Of a stretch of 64,000 nt of DNA, positions 18,162 to 26,334 are shown in pieces. The position numbers and the translations under genes were made by a program. Source of the stretch: Clostridia bacterium. Its GTDB lineage: Bacteria > Bacillota > Thermoanaerobacteria > Thermoanaerobacterales > Thermoanaerobacteraceae. Numbering within the stretch: position 1 is the stretch's first letter; every line of letters starts with the position of its first letter. The notes under the pieces are model-generated. The model was given only the letters and a program-made list of their open reading frames with translations. It searched no databases and had not been told where the DNA came from. The stretch spans positions 1-64,000 of the forward strand of contig DULG01000047.1 of assembly GCA_012840485.1 (NCBI GenBank). Direction: 5' to 3'.

Positions 18162-18480
18162 AAAAAAGTCACTCCGCCCATTGGGGCGAAGTGACCGCGG
18201 TGCCACCCAATTTGTCCTGTATTATCAAAAAAAGCATTTCACCAAAAGGGCGAAATGCTCGCTTATGCCACCTTTTTTAACACAGGACCACTCTTCCGGG
18301 TACGGAGATTCCTCGATACCCTGTCTTTTTAACGGTAGACCACCGGAGACTGCTACTTAAAGTTCACAGCTCACCTCACGGGCCCATTCAATACCAGCTA
18401 CAGTACCCGGCTCCCACCCTCCCGAGCTCGCTTTGACTAAAGGCTGATATCTACTCTTCCCGGTCATAGGTTTTTCTTTC
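18162..18480 (-). promoter_or_regulatory. Tryptophan T-box leader with apparent double antiterminator/terminator
   Basis: On the minus strand the leader shows the GAAGAGTAGA base of Stem I, a specifier loop with GAA-TGG (Trp codon TGG at 18384-18386), the Stem III CCGTTA element, and the T-box GGGTGGCACCGCGG (about 18196-18209). Its final terminator (GTCACTTCGCCC / GGGCGGAGTGAC plus T6, 18162-18195) ends just before the trpE ribosome-binding site. TGGC in the T-box fits the GCCA end expected for tRNA-Trp. A second, degenerate module (GGTGGCATAAGCG, 18260-18272) with its own 10-bp stem and T7 tract (18227-18258) lies between Stem III and the canonical module. Uncharged tRNA-Trp should promote readthrough. 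Confidence 0.95.
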
Positions 18481-18503
18481 ATTTATAAATTATATTAATT
18501 TTA

Positions 18504-18532
18504 ATTCTATAACGCATTAAATTTTTTGTCAA
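18504..18532 (-). promoter_or_regulatory. Sigma-A promoter of the trp operon
   Basis: TTGACA (18527-18532) and TAGAAT (18504-18509) on the minus strand are 17 bp apart, directly upstream of the T-box leader. The -35 box is only about 26 bp from the stop of the upstream gene, and no terminator separates them, so readthrough from the MTA operon into the T-box is possible. Confidence 0.85.
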
Positions 18533-18557
18533 TATATTTTTATGCACTTAAAAAAAT

Positions 18558-18848
18558 TTATACGTAATACTTTTTTATCTTCTCATCAATTGTGACTCCT
18601 TCAGGCTTGTAGTCAATTTTTATAACAGAGATAACTCTACTAGCACCCTCTTTTACACAAATCTCCTGTGCTTTTTTTACTATATCCAAAAGTATATCTA
18701 ATTCTCCTTCCATTGTAGTCTCCATTGGAGCCACAATATACTTTATACCAGTACTTTTTATATATTTTATGACTCTATCCACAATTGGATACACTTTTTC
18801 TTCTGGCACTAAAGGCAATACCTGTAAGCTCAAATTCACGATAGGCAT
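18558..18848 (-). CDS. MTH1187/YqgV-type thiamine-binding-like protein (DUF77)
   Basis: The 96-residue protein matches the MTH1187/YkoF-like family: the ferredoxin-like start NLSLQVLPLVPEEKVYPIVD, TGIKYIVAPMETTMEGELD in the ligand-binding centre, and ASRVISVIKIDYKPE. Members bind thiamine or related pyrimidines in the cytoplasm; physiological roles are unclear. It is the last gene of the MTA-salvage-like operon, 18 bp after the PLP lyase, so a link to sulfur or thiazole metabolism is possible but unproven. Confidence 0.85.
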   Translation of the reverse strand: MPIVNLSLQVLPLVPEEKVYPIVDRVIKYIKSTGIKYIVAPMETTMEGELDILLDIVKKAQEICVKEGASRVISVIKIDYKPEGVTIDEKIKKYYV

Positions 18849-18866
18849 TTTATCACCTCAAATTTT

Positions 18867-20051
18867 TCAAATTTTCTTTATAGCTTCTTCTAAATCCTCT
18901 ATTATGTCATTATAATCTTCAAGACCTACCGAAATTCTCACCATATTTTCCGAAAAGCCAAACTCTTCAAGTTTTTCTTTTGGATATCCCCTGTGTGTCA
19001 TTAAAGAAGGTACTTCTACCAATGTCTCTGTATCACCTAAACTTACTGCTAATTGGCATAGCTTTAACCCTTTTATAAATTTCTCTAAATTCTTAGTTCC
19101 ACCTTCTATTTCAAAGCTTATTATAGCTCCAAATCCCCTCATCTGTTTTTTTGCAATTTCATGCCCTTTAAAATTTTCAAGTCCGGGATACATGACATTT
19201 TTTACTTTTGGATGAGAATTTAAAAACTTAGCTACTTCCATGGCATTTTTCTCATGTTGCCTCATCCTCAATCCTAAAGTTTTTATACCTCTTAGCATAA
19301 GCCAAGCATTGAAAGGACTCATTACTCCGCCAAACTCACACATGTAATCGAATTTTAAATAGTGGATATACTTCTCATCTTTTGAAACTGCAACTCCTCC
19401 TAGGGCATCTCCATGACCGCCTATGTACTTAGTAGCACTATGAACAACCACATCAGCCCCTAAAAGAAGTGGATTCTGAAAATAGGGAGTAGCAAAAGTA
19501 TTATCTACAACTACTTTAATGCCTTTTTCATGGCTTATTTTTACAACCTTTTCAATGTCTATAATAGATAAGTTAGGGTTAGAAGGAGTTTCAAAATATA
19601 CAACTTTCACAGACTCATCTATGCTTTTTTCTAGTTCTTCTATATCTGTAAGGTCAACTATTTTGTAATTTACTCCGTATTTAGGCAGGATATTTGTTAT
19701 GACATTGTAACTAGAACCATACAAGGTTTTGTGAGTTATAACTGTATCTTTTGGTTGCAAACGAGAAAATAATACTGAGGTAATAGCAGCCATTCCTGAA
19801 GAAAAAGCTACCGCTCCCTTTCCATATTCTAATTCCGCTAATCTATTCTCAAATAATCTTAAAGTTGGATTATTGCCTCTTGTGTAGACATAATCCTGAG
19901 ACTCAAAAGACATAACCTTTTCTACATGGTCTAAATCCTCAAAAACAAAAGTAGTGGTTTGAAAAATTGGCGGATTTAAAGCATTTTCAGGATTCCTCTT
20001 GAAGTCTGTCCCGTGAATTGCTTTTGTATCAAATCTGAATTCTTTTGACAT
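18867..20051 (-). CDS. PLP-dependent methionine gamma-lyase/cystathionine lyase-type enzyme
   Basis: The 394-residue enzyme shows YVYTRGNNPTLRLFE, FSSGMAAITSVLFSRL, HKTLYGSSYNVI, DNTFATPYFQNPLLLG and the cofactor lysine in HSATKYIGGHGDALGG (about residue 205). Reactions in the family include methionine gamma-elimination giving methanethiol, cystathionine cleavage and O-acetylhomoserine sulfhydrylation. The cysteine that marks protozoan and Pseudomonas methionine gamma-lyases (GCT after LYG) is serine here, so the substrate is not settled. ATG 20051 follows GGGAGG; the track start lies in a hairpin. Its place after the ECF-MtnP-MtnA genes suggests handling of methionine or methanethiol. Confidence 0.85.
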   Translation of the reverse strand: MSKEFRFDTKAIHGTDFKRNPENALNPPIFQTTTFVFEDLDHVEKVMSFESQDYVYTRGNNPTLRLFENRLAELEYGKGAVAFSSGMAAITSVLFSRLQPKDTVITHKTLYGSSYNVITNILPKYGVNYKIVDLTDIEELEKSIDESVKVVYFETPSNPNLSIIDIEKVVKISHEKGIKVVVDNTFATPYFQNPLLLGADVVVHSATKYIGGHGDALGGVAVSKDEKYIHYLKFDYMCEFGGVMSPFNAWLMLRGIKTLGLRMRQHEKNAMEVAKFLNSHPKVKNVMYPGLENFKGHEIAKKQMRGFGAIISFEIEGGTKNLEKFIKGLKLCQLAVSLGDTETLVEVPSLMTHRGYPKEKLEEFGFSENMVRISVGLEDYNDIIEDLEEAIKKI

Positions 20052-20068
20052 AAAAACGCCTCCCATCT

Positions 20069-20119
20069 TTTGAAGTACACAGGGTATGCCATAAAATAGC
20101 ATACCCTGTGTACTTCAAA
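20069..20119 (-). repeat. Perfect 21-bp stem-loop between the S-component and PLP lyase genes
   Basis: TTTGAAGTACACAGGGTATGC pairs over all 21 bases with its downstream copy, leaving a 9-nt loop (CATAAAATA on plus). No T-tract follows on the minus strand (CAAAAGATGGGAGG), so it does not look like a standard terminator. It ends a few bases before the ribosome-binding site of the lyase gene and could affect mRNA stability, processing or translation. Confidence 0.8.
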
Positions 20120-20122
20120 TCT

Positions 20123-20920
20123 TTATAATAAACCAGCAAGTATGAATATAATTGTACTCAAACCTGCAACCAATCCTACAGTAACAGAACCAGCGCCACC
20201 ACCTGCAAAGCCGGCTGCAAACAATGATTGCCCTCCTGCCACTGCTACTACTAAACCGCCAAACAATCCAACAATTATTGCGAGAGTCATTATTATTGCT
20301 GCTATTCTTGTCTTTCCATCTGGTTTGGAAATCTCTTCCTCATCCATTATGTCTGTCCATAGTAAATTCCACTTCTTAACTCTTGGATATAAAATCAGCA
20401 ATAAGGGTATTCCTAATACAATTGAAGGAATTGAATTATTTACAGCTATTATAGAAGCCAAAGCGGCAAAAGGAACCATTTTAAGCAGGTCCAAACCCCA
20501 TCCTATGGTGAGAGCACATGCAAAAGCTCCAAGTAATGCTGCAACTATGTAGGCAAAAACTTTTCTTCCGGAATTTAAGTTGGGTTCTAAATCATCTGAC
20601 CTCAACATGCCAAGGTTTCTCCAAATCTTATAGGGAATATAGGCCTGCATGAAATTTCCTATGAATCCAAAGATGCTTCCAACTCCCAAAGTTCCAAAAA
20701 AGTCCCCAATTAAGTTGCCAAAAGCGGAACCCCACGCTCCTGCAGGTCCAAATAACAAACCTAGCACTGGCGGCAAAGTATTTGCAGGTCTTATTTCTGT
20801 TATTCCTGGAATGAGAACAAGTCCTTTAAAAGGAATTAAAACCGCTGCATAAAGTCCTGCACTCAAGGCAACTAAAACTACCATTTTCGTGTGTTTCCAC
20901 ATGCCAAAAATCTCTTTCAT
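20123..20920 (-). CDS. ECF transporter S component-like membrane protein
   Basis: The 265-residue membrane protein begins with MKEIFGMWKHTKMVVLVALSAGLYAAVL, a typical start for substrate-binding (S) components, and contains TEIRPANTLPPVLGLLFGPAGAW and GNLIGDFFGTLG, resembling QueT-like S proteins. It is longer than usual S components (170-200 residues) because of an extra C-terminal hydrophobic, glycine-rich helix pair. It sits in one operon with ECF-T, ECF-A, mtnP and mtnA, which points to methylthioadenosine, methylthioribose or 5'-deoxyadenosine as cargo. That assignment is inferred from context only. The ATG has GGGGGA upstream. Confidence 0.75.
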   Translation of the reverse strand: MKEIFGMWKHTKMVVLVALSAGLYAAVLIPFKGLVLIPGITEIRPANTLPPVLGLLFGPAGAWGSAFGNLIGDFFGTLGVGSIFGFIGNFMQAYIPYKIWRNLGMLRSDDLEPNLNSGRKVFAYIVAALLGAFACALTIGWGLDLLKMVPFAALASIIAVNNSIPSIVLGIPLLLILYPRVKKWNLLWTDIMDEEEISKPDGKTRIAAIIMTLAIIVGLFGGLVVAVAGGQSLFAAGFAGGGAGSVTVGLVAGLSTIIFILAGLL

Positions 20921-21015
20921 TTTTCCAATCCCCCTTTTTTGAATTTATTTTCACTCTTTAGGATATACTTTAAAGCCCCATTTCTCCCCCCTTTCTTCAA
21001 TGAGGTTTATAAAAA

Positions 21016-21798
21016 TTACAATTCTATTACCGAGTTGCTACAATGGCAATGGTCTTGATCTAATTTTTCTTCCAAGAAAACCCGTATAAAGGTCTTTATA
21101 ACTTTTTCTTTGTTTACTTCTATTGCGCTTGTTATCTCCCGCAGTGATATGTGACCTTTTGAATTTACAGCCATTCCTGTTGCCCAATTTGTAACTATTC
21201 CAACAGCAACATAACATATTCCCAGCTCTTTTGCTAAAACTACCTCTGGAACATTTGTCATTCCAACAACATCAGCCCCTAACATTTTATAAGCTTTTAT
21301 TTCGGAGGCAGTTTCAAATCTAGGCCCTTCAGTGCAAACGTAAACAGCATCTCCCTTTATAGACAAACCTTCTTTTTGAGCTGCCTTATAAAATTTTTCT
21401 CTTAAATTGCTGCAATAAGGGTCACTCATATCCACATGCCTTACTACTCCATCTTCCCCTTCAAAAAAAGTGAAAGGTCTTACTTTAGTAAAATCTATAA
21501 AATCTTTTAAAACCACTACCTCTCCTGGAGCATAGTTTTCATTTAAAGAACCTACTGCTGCTGTAGCATATATGTATTTAACTCCTATATGCTTTAAAGC
21601 CATGATATTTGCTCTATAATTAACCAAATGGGGAGGAACCCCGTGACCTTTCCCATGCCGTGCCAAAAAGGCAACATTTTCTCCTTCAATTGTAACAACA
21701 TCTATATCTACTTTTCCGTATTTAGTGTTAATCGTTTTTTGTGATACTTTCTCTGCTACATCATATACCCCTGTCCCACCGATAATAGCTTTTTCCAT
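21016..21798 (-). CDS. mtnP: S-methyl-5'-thioadenosine phosphorylase
   Basis: The 260-residue enzyme phosphorolyses MTA to adenine and methylthioribose-1-phosphate. The phosphate-binding IIGGTGVYD start, LARHGKGHGVPPHLVNYRANI, the YATAAVGSLNENYAPGEVVVLKDFIDFT stretch, CTEGPRFETASEI and VVGMTNVPEVVLAKE are all family motifs. Purine nucleoside phosphorylases of the same fold are an alternative, but the mtnA neighbour supports MTA. 5'-Deoxyadenosine, the waste of radical-SAM enzymes, is often accepted too. It ends in a Cys/His cluster (DHCHCSN) that is unusual. It lies 15 bp after ECF-T. Confidence 0.9.
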   Translation of the reverse strand: MEKAIIGGTGVYDVAEKVSQKTINTKYGKVDIDVVTIEGENVAFLARHGKGHGVPPHLVNYRANIMALKHIGVKYIYATAAVGSLNENYAPGEVVVLKDFIDFTKVRPFTFFEGEDGVVRHVDMSDPYCSNLREKFYKAAQKEGLSIKGDAVYVCTEGPRFETASEIKAYKMLGADVVGMTNVPEVVLAKELGICYVAVGIVTNWATGMAVNSKGHISLREITSAIEVNKEKVIKTFIRVFLEEKLDQDHCHCSNSVIEL

Positions 21799-21812
21799 TA
21801 AGTTATACCCCC

Positions 21813-22571
21813 CTACATCTTATACTTAATTTTAAAGTATATAGCAAATAGCAAAATTAAAAAGGCAATAGTTATAAATACATAATCACTGGCAGTAAAC
21901 TTTATTTCCAGATAATTTGTCCTTTTATCGCTGTATCCAAAGCCTTTTGATTCTAAAGCCATAGCCAATATATTGGCTTGTCTAATGATAGAAATTAATA
22001 CTGGTATCAACAAAGGAATATATTTTTTTATTCTCTGGATCAAATTCCCTGTATCTAAATCTAAACCTCTGGATTTTTGCGCCTGAGTTATAGTATAACT
22101 TGTGGCCACTATCATTGGAACTAACCTGACAGCTGTGGAAAAGGCGAAAGCAGGTCTATATGGTATTCCTAATTTCATTAAACCTAAAGATATTTCTTCA
22201 ATTTTTGTAGAACTCAAAAAAATCATTCCTGATATTATCATAATGTCAAACTTTATTCCTATAGCAATCCCATAGATTATCCCTTCTTTTGTTATAGGTC
22301 CCCAAATGCGAGTGGTGCCTGGATAAGTAAAAGCCCAAAGAATAACCGACATAAGGGCAATCATTATCAAAATTACCTGAATTCGCTTAAGATTTGCAAG
22401 CACTTTTCCTGTATAGCCGTATAAAATTATCACAGCTGACAGGACCAAAAGAATAGATAAAGAACTAAACATCAAGGCGATTGCAAAACTTATTAACATT
22501 ATGAAAATCTTAGTACGTGGATCGAGTCTGTGCAGTAAACTGTCTTTGTCCATATACAGAAACATGTCCAT
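21813..22571 (-). CDS. ECF transporter T component (energy-coupling transmembrane protein)
   Basis: The 252-residue protein begins MDMFLYMDKDSLLHRLDPRTKIFIML, the typical CbiQ/EcfT start, has several membrane helices, and carries the cytoplasmic coupling motifs AQKSRGLDLDTGN and ALESKGFGYSDKR (the Ala-Arg-Gly-type signatures that contact the ATPases). It links the S component to ATP hydrolysis. It lies 10 bp after the ATPase gene. Being dedicated to this operon, it implies a group I-type ECF system with its own energising module. Confidence 0.92.
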   Translation of the reverse strand: MDMFLYMDKDSLLHRLDPRTKIFIMLISFAIALMFSSLSILLVLSAVIILYGYTGKVLANLKRIQVILIMIALMSVILWAFTYPGTTRIWGPITKEGIIYGIAIGIKFDIMIISGMIFLSSTKIEEISLGLMKLGIPYRPAFAFSTAVRLVPMIVATSYTITQAQKSRGLDLDTGNLIQRIKKYIPLLIPVLISIIRQANILAMALESKGFGYSDKRTNYLEIKFTASDYVFITIAFLILLFAIYFKIKYKM

Positions 22572-22580
22572 TTTTTATAT

Positions 22581-24284
22581 CTACCTCCTTGTGCAACTTA
22601 CCATTTCTTCTACTGAAAGGAAAGTTTCCCCTAGCCTATTACTCATATTGACAATAGGAGGTGTTTTCAAAAACAAGTTTTTAAGTTTCTCGTCTTCTTT
22701 GAAGACATCTCTTACTTTGCCATACATCTCTATTTTCCCATCTTTCATAACAGCTACTTTGTGAGCATATTCTGACACTATCCACATGGTGTGAGTTATC
22801 ATTACAATGGTGTGACCATTTTCATTTAATTTTTTTACTAGTTGCATCATTTTCTTTTGCTCTTTATAATCTAATCCAGTAGTAGGTTCATCTAAAATAA
22901 TGACTCTGGGCCTTGCTGCCAATATCGAAGCTACTGCTATTCTTTGTCTTTCACCTTTGGAGAGAGAAAAAGGATCTTCTTTCTCAAAACTTTCCATGTC
23001 TACTGACTTTAAAGCCTCAGCTACTCTTTCTTTCACCTCTTCTTCGGAATATCCCCTCATGCGAGGTCCAAAAGCTACTTCTTCGTACACAGTATCTGCA
23101 AAAATTTGATGGTCTGGGTTTTGGAAGGCATATCCTACATAATTGCCTATTTCATATACATTTGACTTTTTGGTATCTTTTCCATATACTATAACACTGC
23201 CATTAGTAGGTTTTAAAAGACAATTTAAATGCTTTGCCAAGGTAGTTTTTCCACTGCCATTGTGGCCTAGTAGAGCTAAAAACTCTCCCTCTTTTATTTG
23301 CAAGTTAATACCATCCAATGCTTTTGTGCCGTTGGGATACATATATTCTACATCTTTAATATCTATTATCACATCTCCATAACTTCTTTCCCTTTCTTCC
23401 TCTCTTTTTAAAATCTCATTGTACTTTTCTTCATCTATTTGCAATTTCAATTCTTTAAATTTCTGTACTCCCTCCTCGTAGGTCAGAGGTAATTCCTCTT
23501 TTTTCAGGGAGGAAACTTGTGAAAAATATTTGGGAATTTGCAAAGGCATTAATCCGATTTGCTCAATTAATTCTACTTCCCGCAGTATCTCTTCAGCTTT
23601 CCCATCTTTTATAATTCTTCCTTTTTCCATTAAAATAATTCTGTCTGCATTCAAAGCTTCCTCTGTTTCATGCTCTATGATGATAAGAGTTAAATCTTTG
23701 TCTTTATGTAGCTCTTTCGCAATATTGAAAATGCCAATTTTGCCTATAGGGTCTAAGTCAGTAGTCGGTTCATCCATGCAGATTATGCTTGGCATACAAG
23801 CTAATACTGATCCTATGGCCAACCTCTGCTTTTGTCCACCGGAAAGGGTAGAAGGGGGTCTATCTTCCAGTCCTTCTAAATTTACAATTTTTAAAATCCT
23901 TTCTATTCGATTTTGAATTTCTTCTCTTTCTACTCCAAAATTTTCTGGACCAAAAGCGATTTCTAACTTAGTATTTGTAGAAAAAAGTTGTGATTCAAAG
24001 TCCTGAAATACCAGCCCTATTTCTTTAGCCATTTTGCTCACAGGTGTTTCTTTAACTTTTATGCCTCTAACTATAACTTCTCCACTGTAATGACCTTTTG
24101 TAAAATGAGGGATAAGTCCATTTAAACATTGAGCCAAGGTAGACTTTCCCGCTCCGCTGGGACCCATAATTACTATAAATTCTCCCTTTTCAACTTCTAG
24201 ATTGATATTTTCTATAGCATTTCTATCCTTTTGTTCTTTATACCTAAATGTTAAATCTTTAACAATTATTTCTTTTGATGACAT
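22581..24284 (-). CDS. ECF transporter ATPase, two fused ABC domains
   Basis: The 567-residue protein carries two complete ATP-binding cassettes in tandem. The first has Walker A GPSGAGKSTLA, signature LSGGQKQR and Walker B IICMDEPTTDLD. The second has GHNGSGKTTLAKH, a changed signature LSKGERQR and VIILDEPTTGLD. The fusion replaces the usual EcfA1/EcfA2 pair. It drives the ECF-T/S complex encoded downstream, on the cytoplasmic side of the membrane. It lies 10 bp after mtnA, clearly within one transcription unit. Confidence 0.93.
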   Translation of the reverse strand: MSSKEIIVKDLTFRYKEQKDRNAIENINLEVEKGEFIVIMGPSGAGKSTLAQCLNGLIPHFTKGHYSGEVIVRGIKVKETPVSKMAKEIGLVFQDFESQLFSTNTKLEIAFGPENFGVEREEIQNRIERILKIVNLEGLEDRPPSTLSGGQKQRLAIGSVLACMPSIICMDEPTTDLDPIGKIGIFNIAKELHKDKDLTLIIIEHETEEALNADRIILMEKGRIIKDGKAEEILREVELIEQIGLMPLQIPKYFSQVSSLKKEELPLTYEEGVQKFKELKLQIDEEKYNEILKREEERERSYGDVIIDIKDVEYMYPNGTKALDGINLQIKEGEFLALLGHNGSGKTTLAKHLNCLLKPTNGSVIVYGKDTKKSNVYEIGNYVGYAFQNPDHQIFADTVYEEVAFGPRMRGYSEEEVKERVAEALKSVDMESFEKEDPFSLSKGERQRIAVASILAARPRVIILDEPTTGLDYKEQKKMMQLVKKLNENGHTIVMITHTMWIVSEYAHKVAVMKDGKIEMYGKVRDVFKEDEKLKNLFLKTPPIVNMSNRLGETFLSVEEMVSCTRR

Positions 24285-24294
24285 TTTTGTTCCC

Positions 24295-25341
24295 TCACCT
24301 CAGTTTTAGTATGTTTTCTCTAAAAGGAGGTCTAATTATCCCTTTTTCTGTTATTATTCCTGTTATATTTTCATGGGGAGTCACATCAAAAGCAGGGTTA
24401 TACACTTCTATGCTTTCAGGTGCAATTCTCACTCCGTTTATATGGGTCACCTCTTCAGGACTTCTTTCCTCTATTACTATATCTTTCCCTGTCTCAATGT
24501 TAAAATCTATTGTGCTGGTAGGAGCTACTACATAAAAAGGAACATTGTACACTTTTGCCACAACCGAAAGCATAAAAGTTCCAATTTTGTTGGCAGTATC
24601 TCCATTTAAAGCAATTCTGTCGGCTCCTACTAATATCACATCTATTTTCCCATCCCTTATCAAAGTAGCAGCCACGCTGTCAGCAATCAATTTTGCAGGA
24701 ATTCCCTCCTGTACTAATTCCCACGCTGTCAATTTTGCGCCTTGAAGCCTAGGCCTTGTCTCATCGGCATATACAAAAATATTCTTGCCACTGTAATAGG
24801 CTTCTCTAATAACTCCTAAAGCAGTACCATACCATACAGTTGCAAGGGCTCCTGTATTGCAATGGGTCAAAATGACTGCATTTTCTTTAATTATTTCATT
24901 CCCAAATTTAGCCATCTTCTTATTAGTCTCTATATCTTCGTAATAGATATTATCCGCCTCTTTTTTTAATAATTCGTATATGTCTTTTAAGTCTAGCTCT
25001 TTGTTTTCCTCCATAATTTTTTTCATTCTATTTATTGCCCACATAAGGTTTACAGCAGTAGGCCTTGAATTTGAGAGAATTTCTAAAGCTTCCTCCATTT
25101 TCTTAAAAAAACTTTCTTTTTCTTCCTTCATAAATTCCTTTGAGGCTAATACCACCCCATAGGCTGCTGCAGCTCCAATTGCTGGCGCTCCTCTTACCAC
25201 CATATCTTTTATAGCAAAAGTTACGTCTTTATAAGTTTTACATTCAAAAATCTCATAACTATTAGGCAATTTCCTTTGGTCAATTAGATATAAGACTCCC
25301 TCCTTAAATTCTATTGTTTTGATCTCTTTCACTTTTTTCAC
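24295..25341 (-). CDS. mtnA: S-methyl-5-thioribose-1-phosphate isomerase
   Basis: The 348-residue isomerase converts methylthioribose-1-phosphate to methylthioribulose-1-phosphate. Diagnostic motifs are MVVRGAPAIGAAAAYG, NSRPTAVNLMWAI, the catalytic cysteine in LTHCNTGALATVWYGTALGV (about 160) and the catalytic aspartate in VGADRIALNGDTANKIGT (about 240). The eIF2B-related fold alone could suggest ribose-1,5-bisphosphate isomerase, but these residues and the mtnP neighbour favour MtnA. It lies 10 bp after the dehydrogenase and upstream of the ECF ATPase. Confidence 0.95.
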   Translation of the reverse strand: MKKVKEIKTIEFKEGVLYLIDQRKLPNSYEIFECKTYKDVTFAIKDMVVRGAPAIGAAAAYGVVLASKEFMKEEKESFFKKMEEALEILSNSRPTAVNLMWAINRMKKIMEENKELDLKDIYELLKKEADNIYYEDIETNKKMAKFGNEIIKENAVILTHCNTGALATVWYGTALGVIREAYYSGKNIFVYADETRPRLQGAKLTAWELVQEGIPAKLIADSVAATLIRDGKIDVILVGADRIALNGDTANKIGTFMLSVVAKVYNVPFYVVAPTSTIDFNIETGKDIVIEERSPEEVTHINGVRIAPESIEVYNPAFDVTPHENITGIITEKGIIRPPFRENILKLR

Positions 25342-25350
25342 CTCATCCTT

Positions 25351-26307
25351 TTATTTTCTTAAATCAAAAACTGCTTTAAGCTTGTTTTTTGGTGAAAAGG
25401 CTTCTTCATATTTTTCTAAAGAATAAACTCCACTTATCAAGTAATCAGTAAAAATTAACTTCCGCTGAAGAAGCCTCAAAGCTGCTGCCATCGGCCCACA
25501 GCGAGTACCTATCATTTTTATTTCATTGACAACCCAATCAGTTGGATTAAGGGTAGCATAAGAATTATAGGTGCTCTTCAATACAATTGCACCTGTAGGT
25601 TTAACTAATTGTTGGGCTAACTTTAACCCTCCTTCATTTCCCGTACATTCTACAGCCACATCAAATATATTTTTTATTTTTATCTTTTCTACTTCTTCCA
25701 ATAAAAGAGTATTTGCTTTCTGTTTTAAATAACATAATTTTTCTTTATGTTTACCTAGCACATACAAATCAGAACCAGTAAGTGCAATAACTTGAGTAAT
25801 AAATTGTGACAACTTGCCGTCACCAATTATTACGACTTTATCTGTAGGCTTTATATGATACATCTCCAAAATTTCCAAAGCCGCTGCTAAAGGCTCTGTA
25901 AAAACTGCTTCTTCATCTTTAACCCCTTCTGGTACGACATAAAGATTTTCATTGGGCAAGGTGAGATATTCTGCAAAAGATCCGTCTTTATCCAATATTC
26001 CCAACACTTTTCTATTCCTGCAGTGGTGGTAAAGGCCAATCCTACAGAGGTCACACTCTCCGCAAGCTACGTTTATATCTCCTACTACTCTTTTACCTAT
26101 TAAATCTGGGTTGTCAGATTGCTCTACTACTCCTACAAACTCATGTCCCAATATCCCTCTAAAATTTTTATACCCCTTCATTATTTCAAAATCTGTATTG
26201 CAAATAGAAGCTAATAAAACCTTGATAAGAGCTTCTCCCTCTCTAATTTCTGGCTTGGGCAAATCTTTCCTGAACTCTAATCTTCCATCAAAATAGAGAC
26301 CCCTCAC
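25351..26307 (-). CDS. Zinc-dependent medium-chain alcohol dehydrogenase family protein
   Basis: The 318-residue oxidoreductase has a GroES-like N-terminal half with catalytic-zinc ligands in ASICNTDFEIMKG and ILGHEFVGVVE, the structural-zinc cluster CGECDLCRIGLYHHC, and TEPLAAALEI. The nucleotide fold starts VVIIGDGKLSQF, departing from the usual GxGxxG. The GTG start lies behind GGAAGGGAAG. In an operon with mtnP, mtnA and a class II aldolase, the likely role is reduction of the two-carbon aldehyde released by the aldolase (methylthioacetaldehyde or acetaldehyde). This role is inferred; a polyol dehydrogenase is the alternative. Confidence 0.8.
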   Translation of the reverse strand: MRGLYFDGRLEFRKDLPKPEIREGEALIKVLLASICNTDFEIMKGYKNFRGILGHEFVGVVEQSDNPDLIGKRVVGDINVACGECDLCRIGLYHHCRNRKVLGILDKDGSFAEYLTLPNENLYVVPEGVKDEEAVFTEPLAAALEILEMYHIKPTDKVVIIGDGKLSQFITQVIALTGSDLYVLGKHKEKLCYLKQKANTLLLEEVEKIKIKNIFDVAVECTGNEGGLKLAQQLVKPTGAIVLKSTYNSYATLNPTDWVVNEIKMIGTRCGPMAAALRLLQRKLIFTDYLISGVYSLEKYEEAFSPKNKLKAVFDLRK

Positions 26308-26334
26308 AGTCTTCCCTTCCTTTTTTCATGAAAT

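Noticed and set aside
20069-20119. Treating the 21-bp hairpin as an ordinary terminator of the S-component gene
   Set aside because: No run of T follows the stem on the minus strand, and the next gene of the operon starts at once.
20142-20552. Plus-strand ORF of 136 residues
   Set aside because: Antisense to the S-component gene; proline- and alanine-rich translation is typical of a shadow frame.
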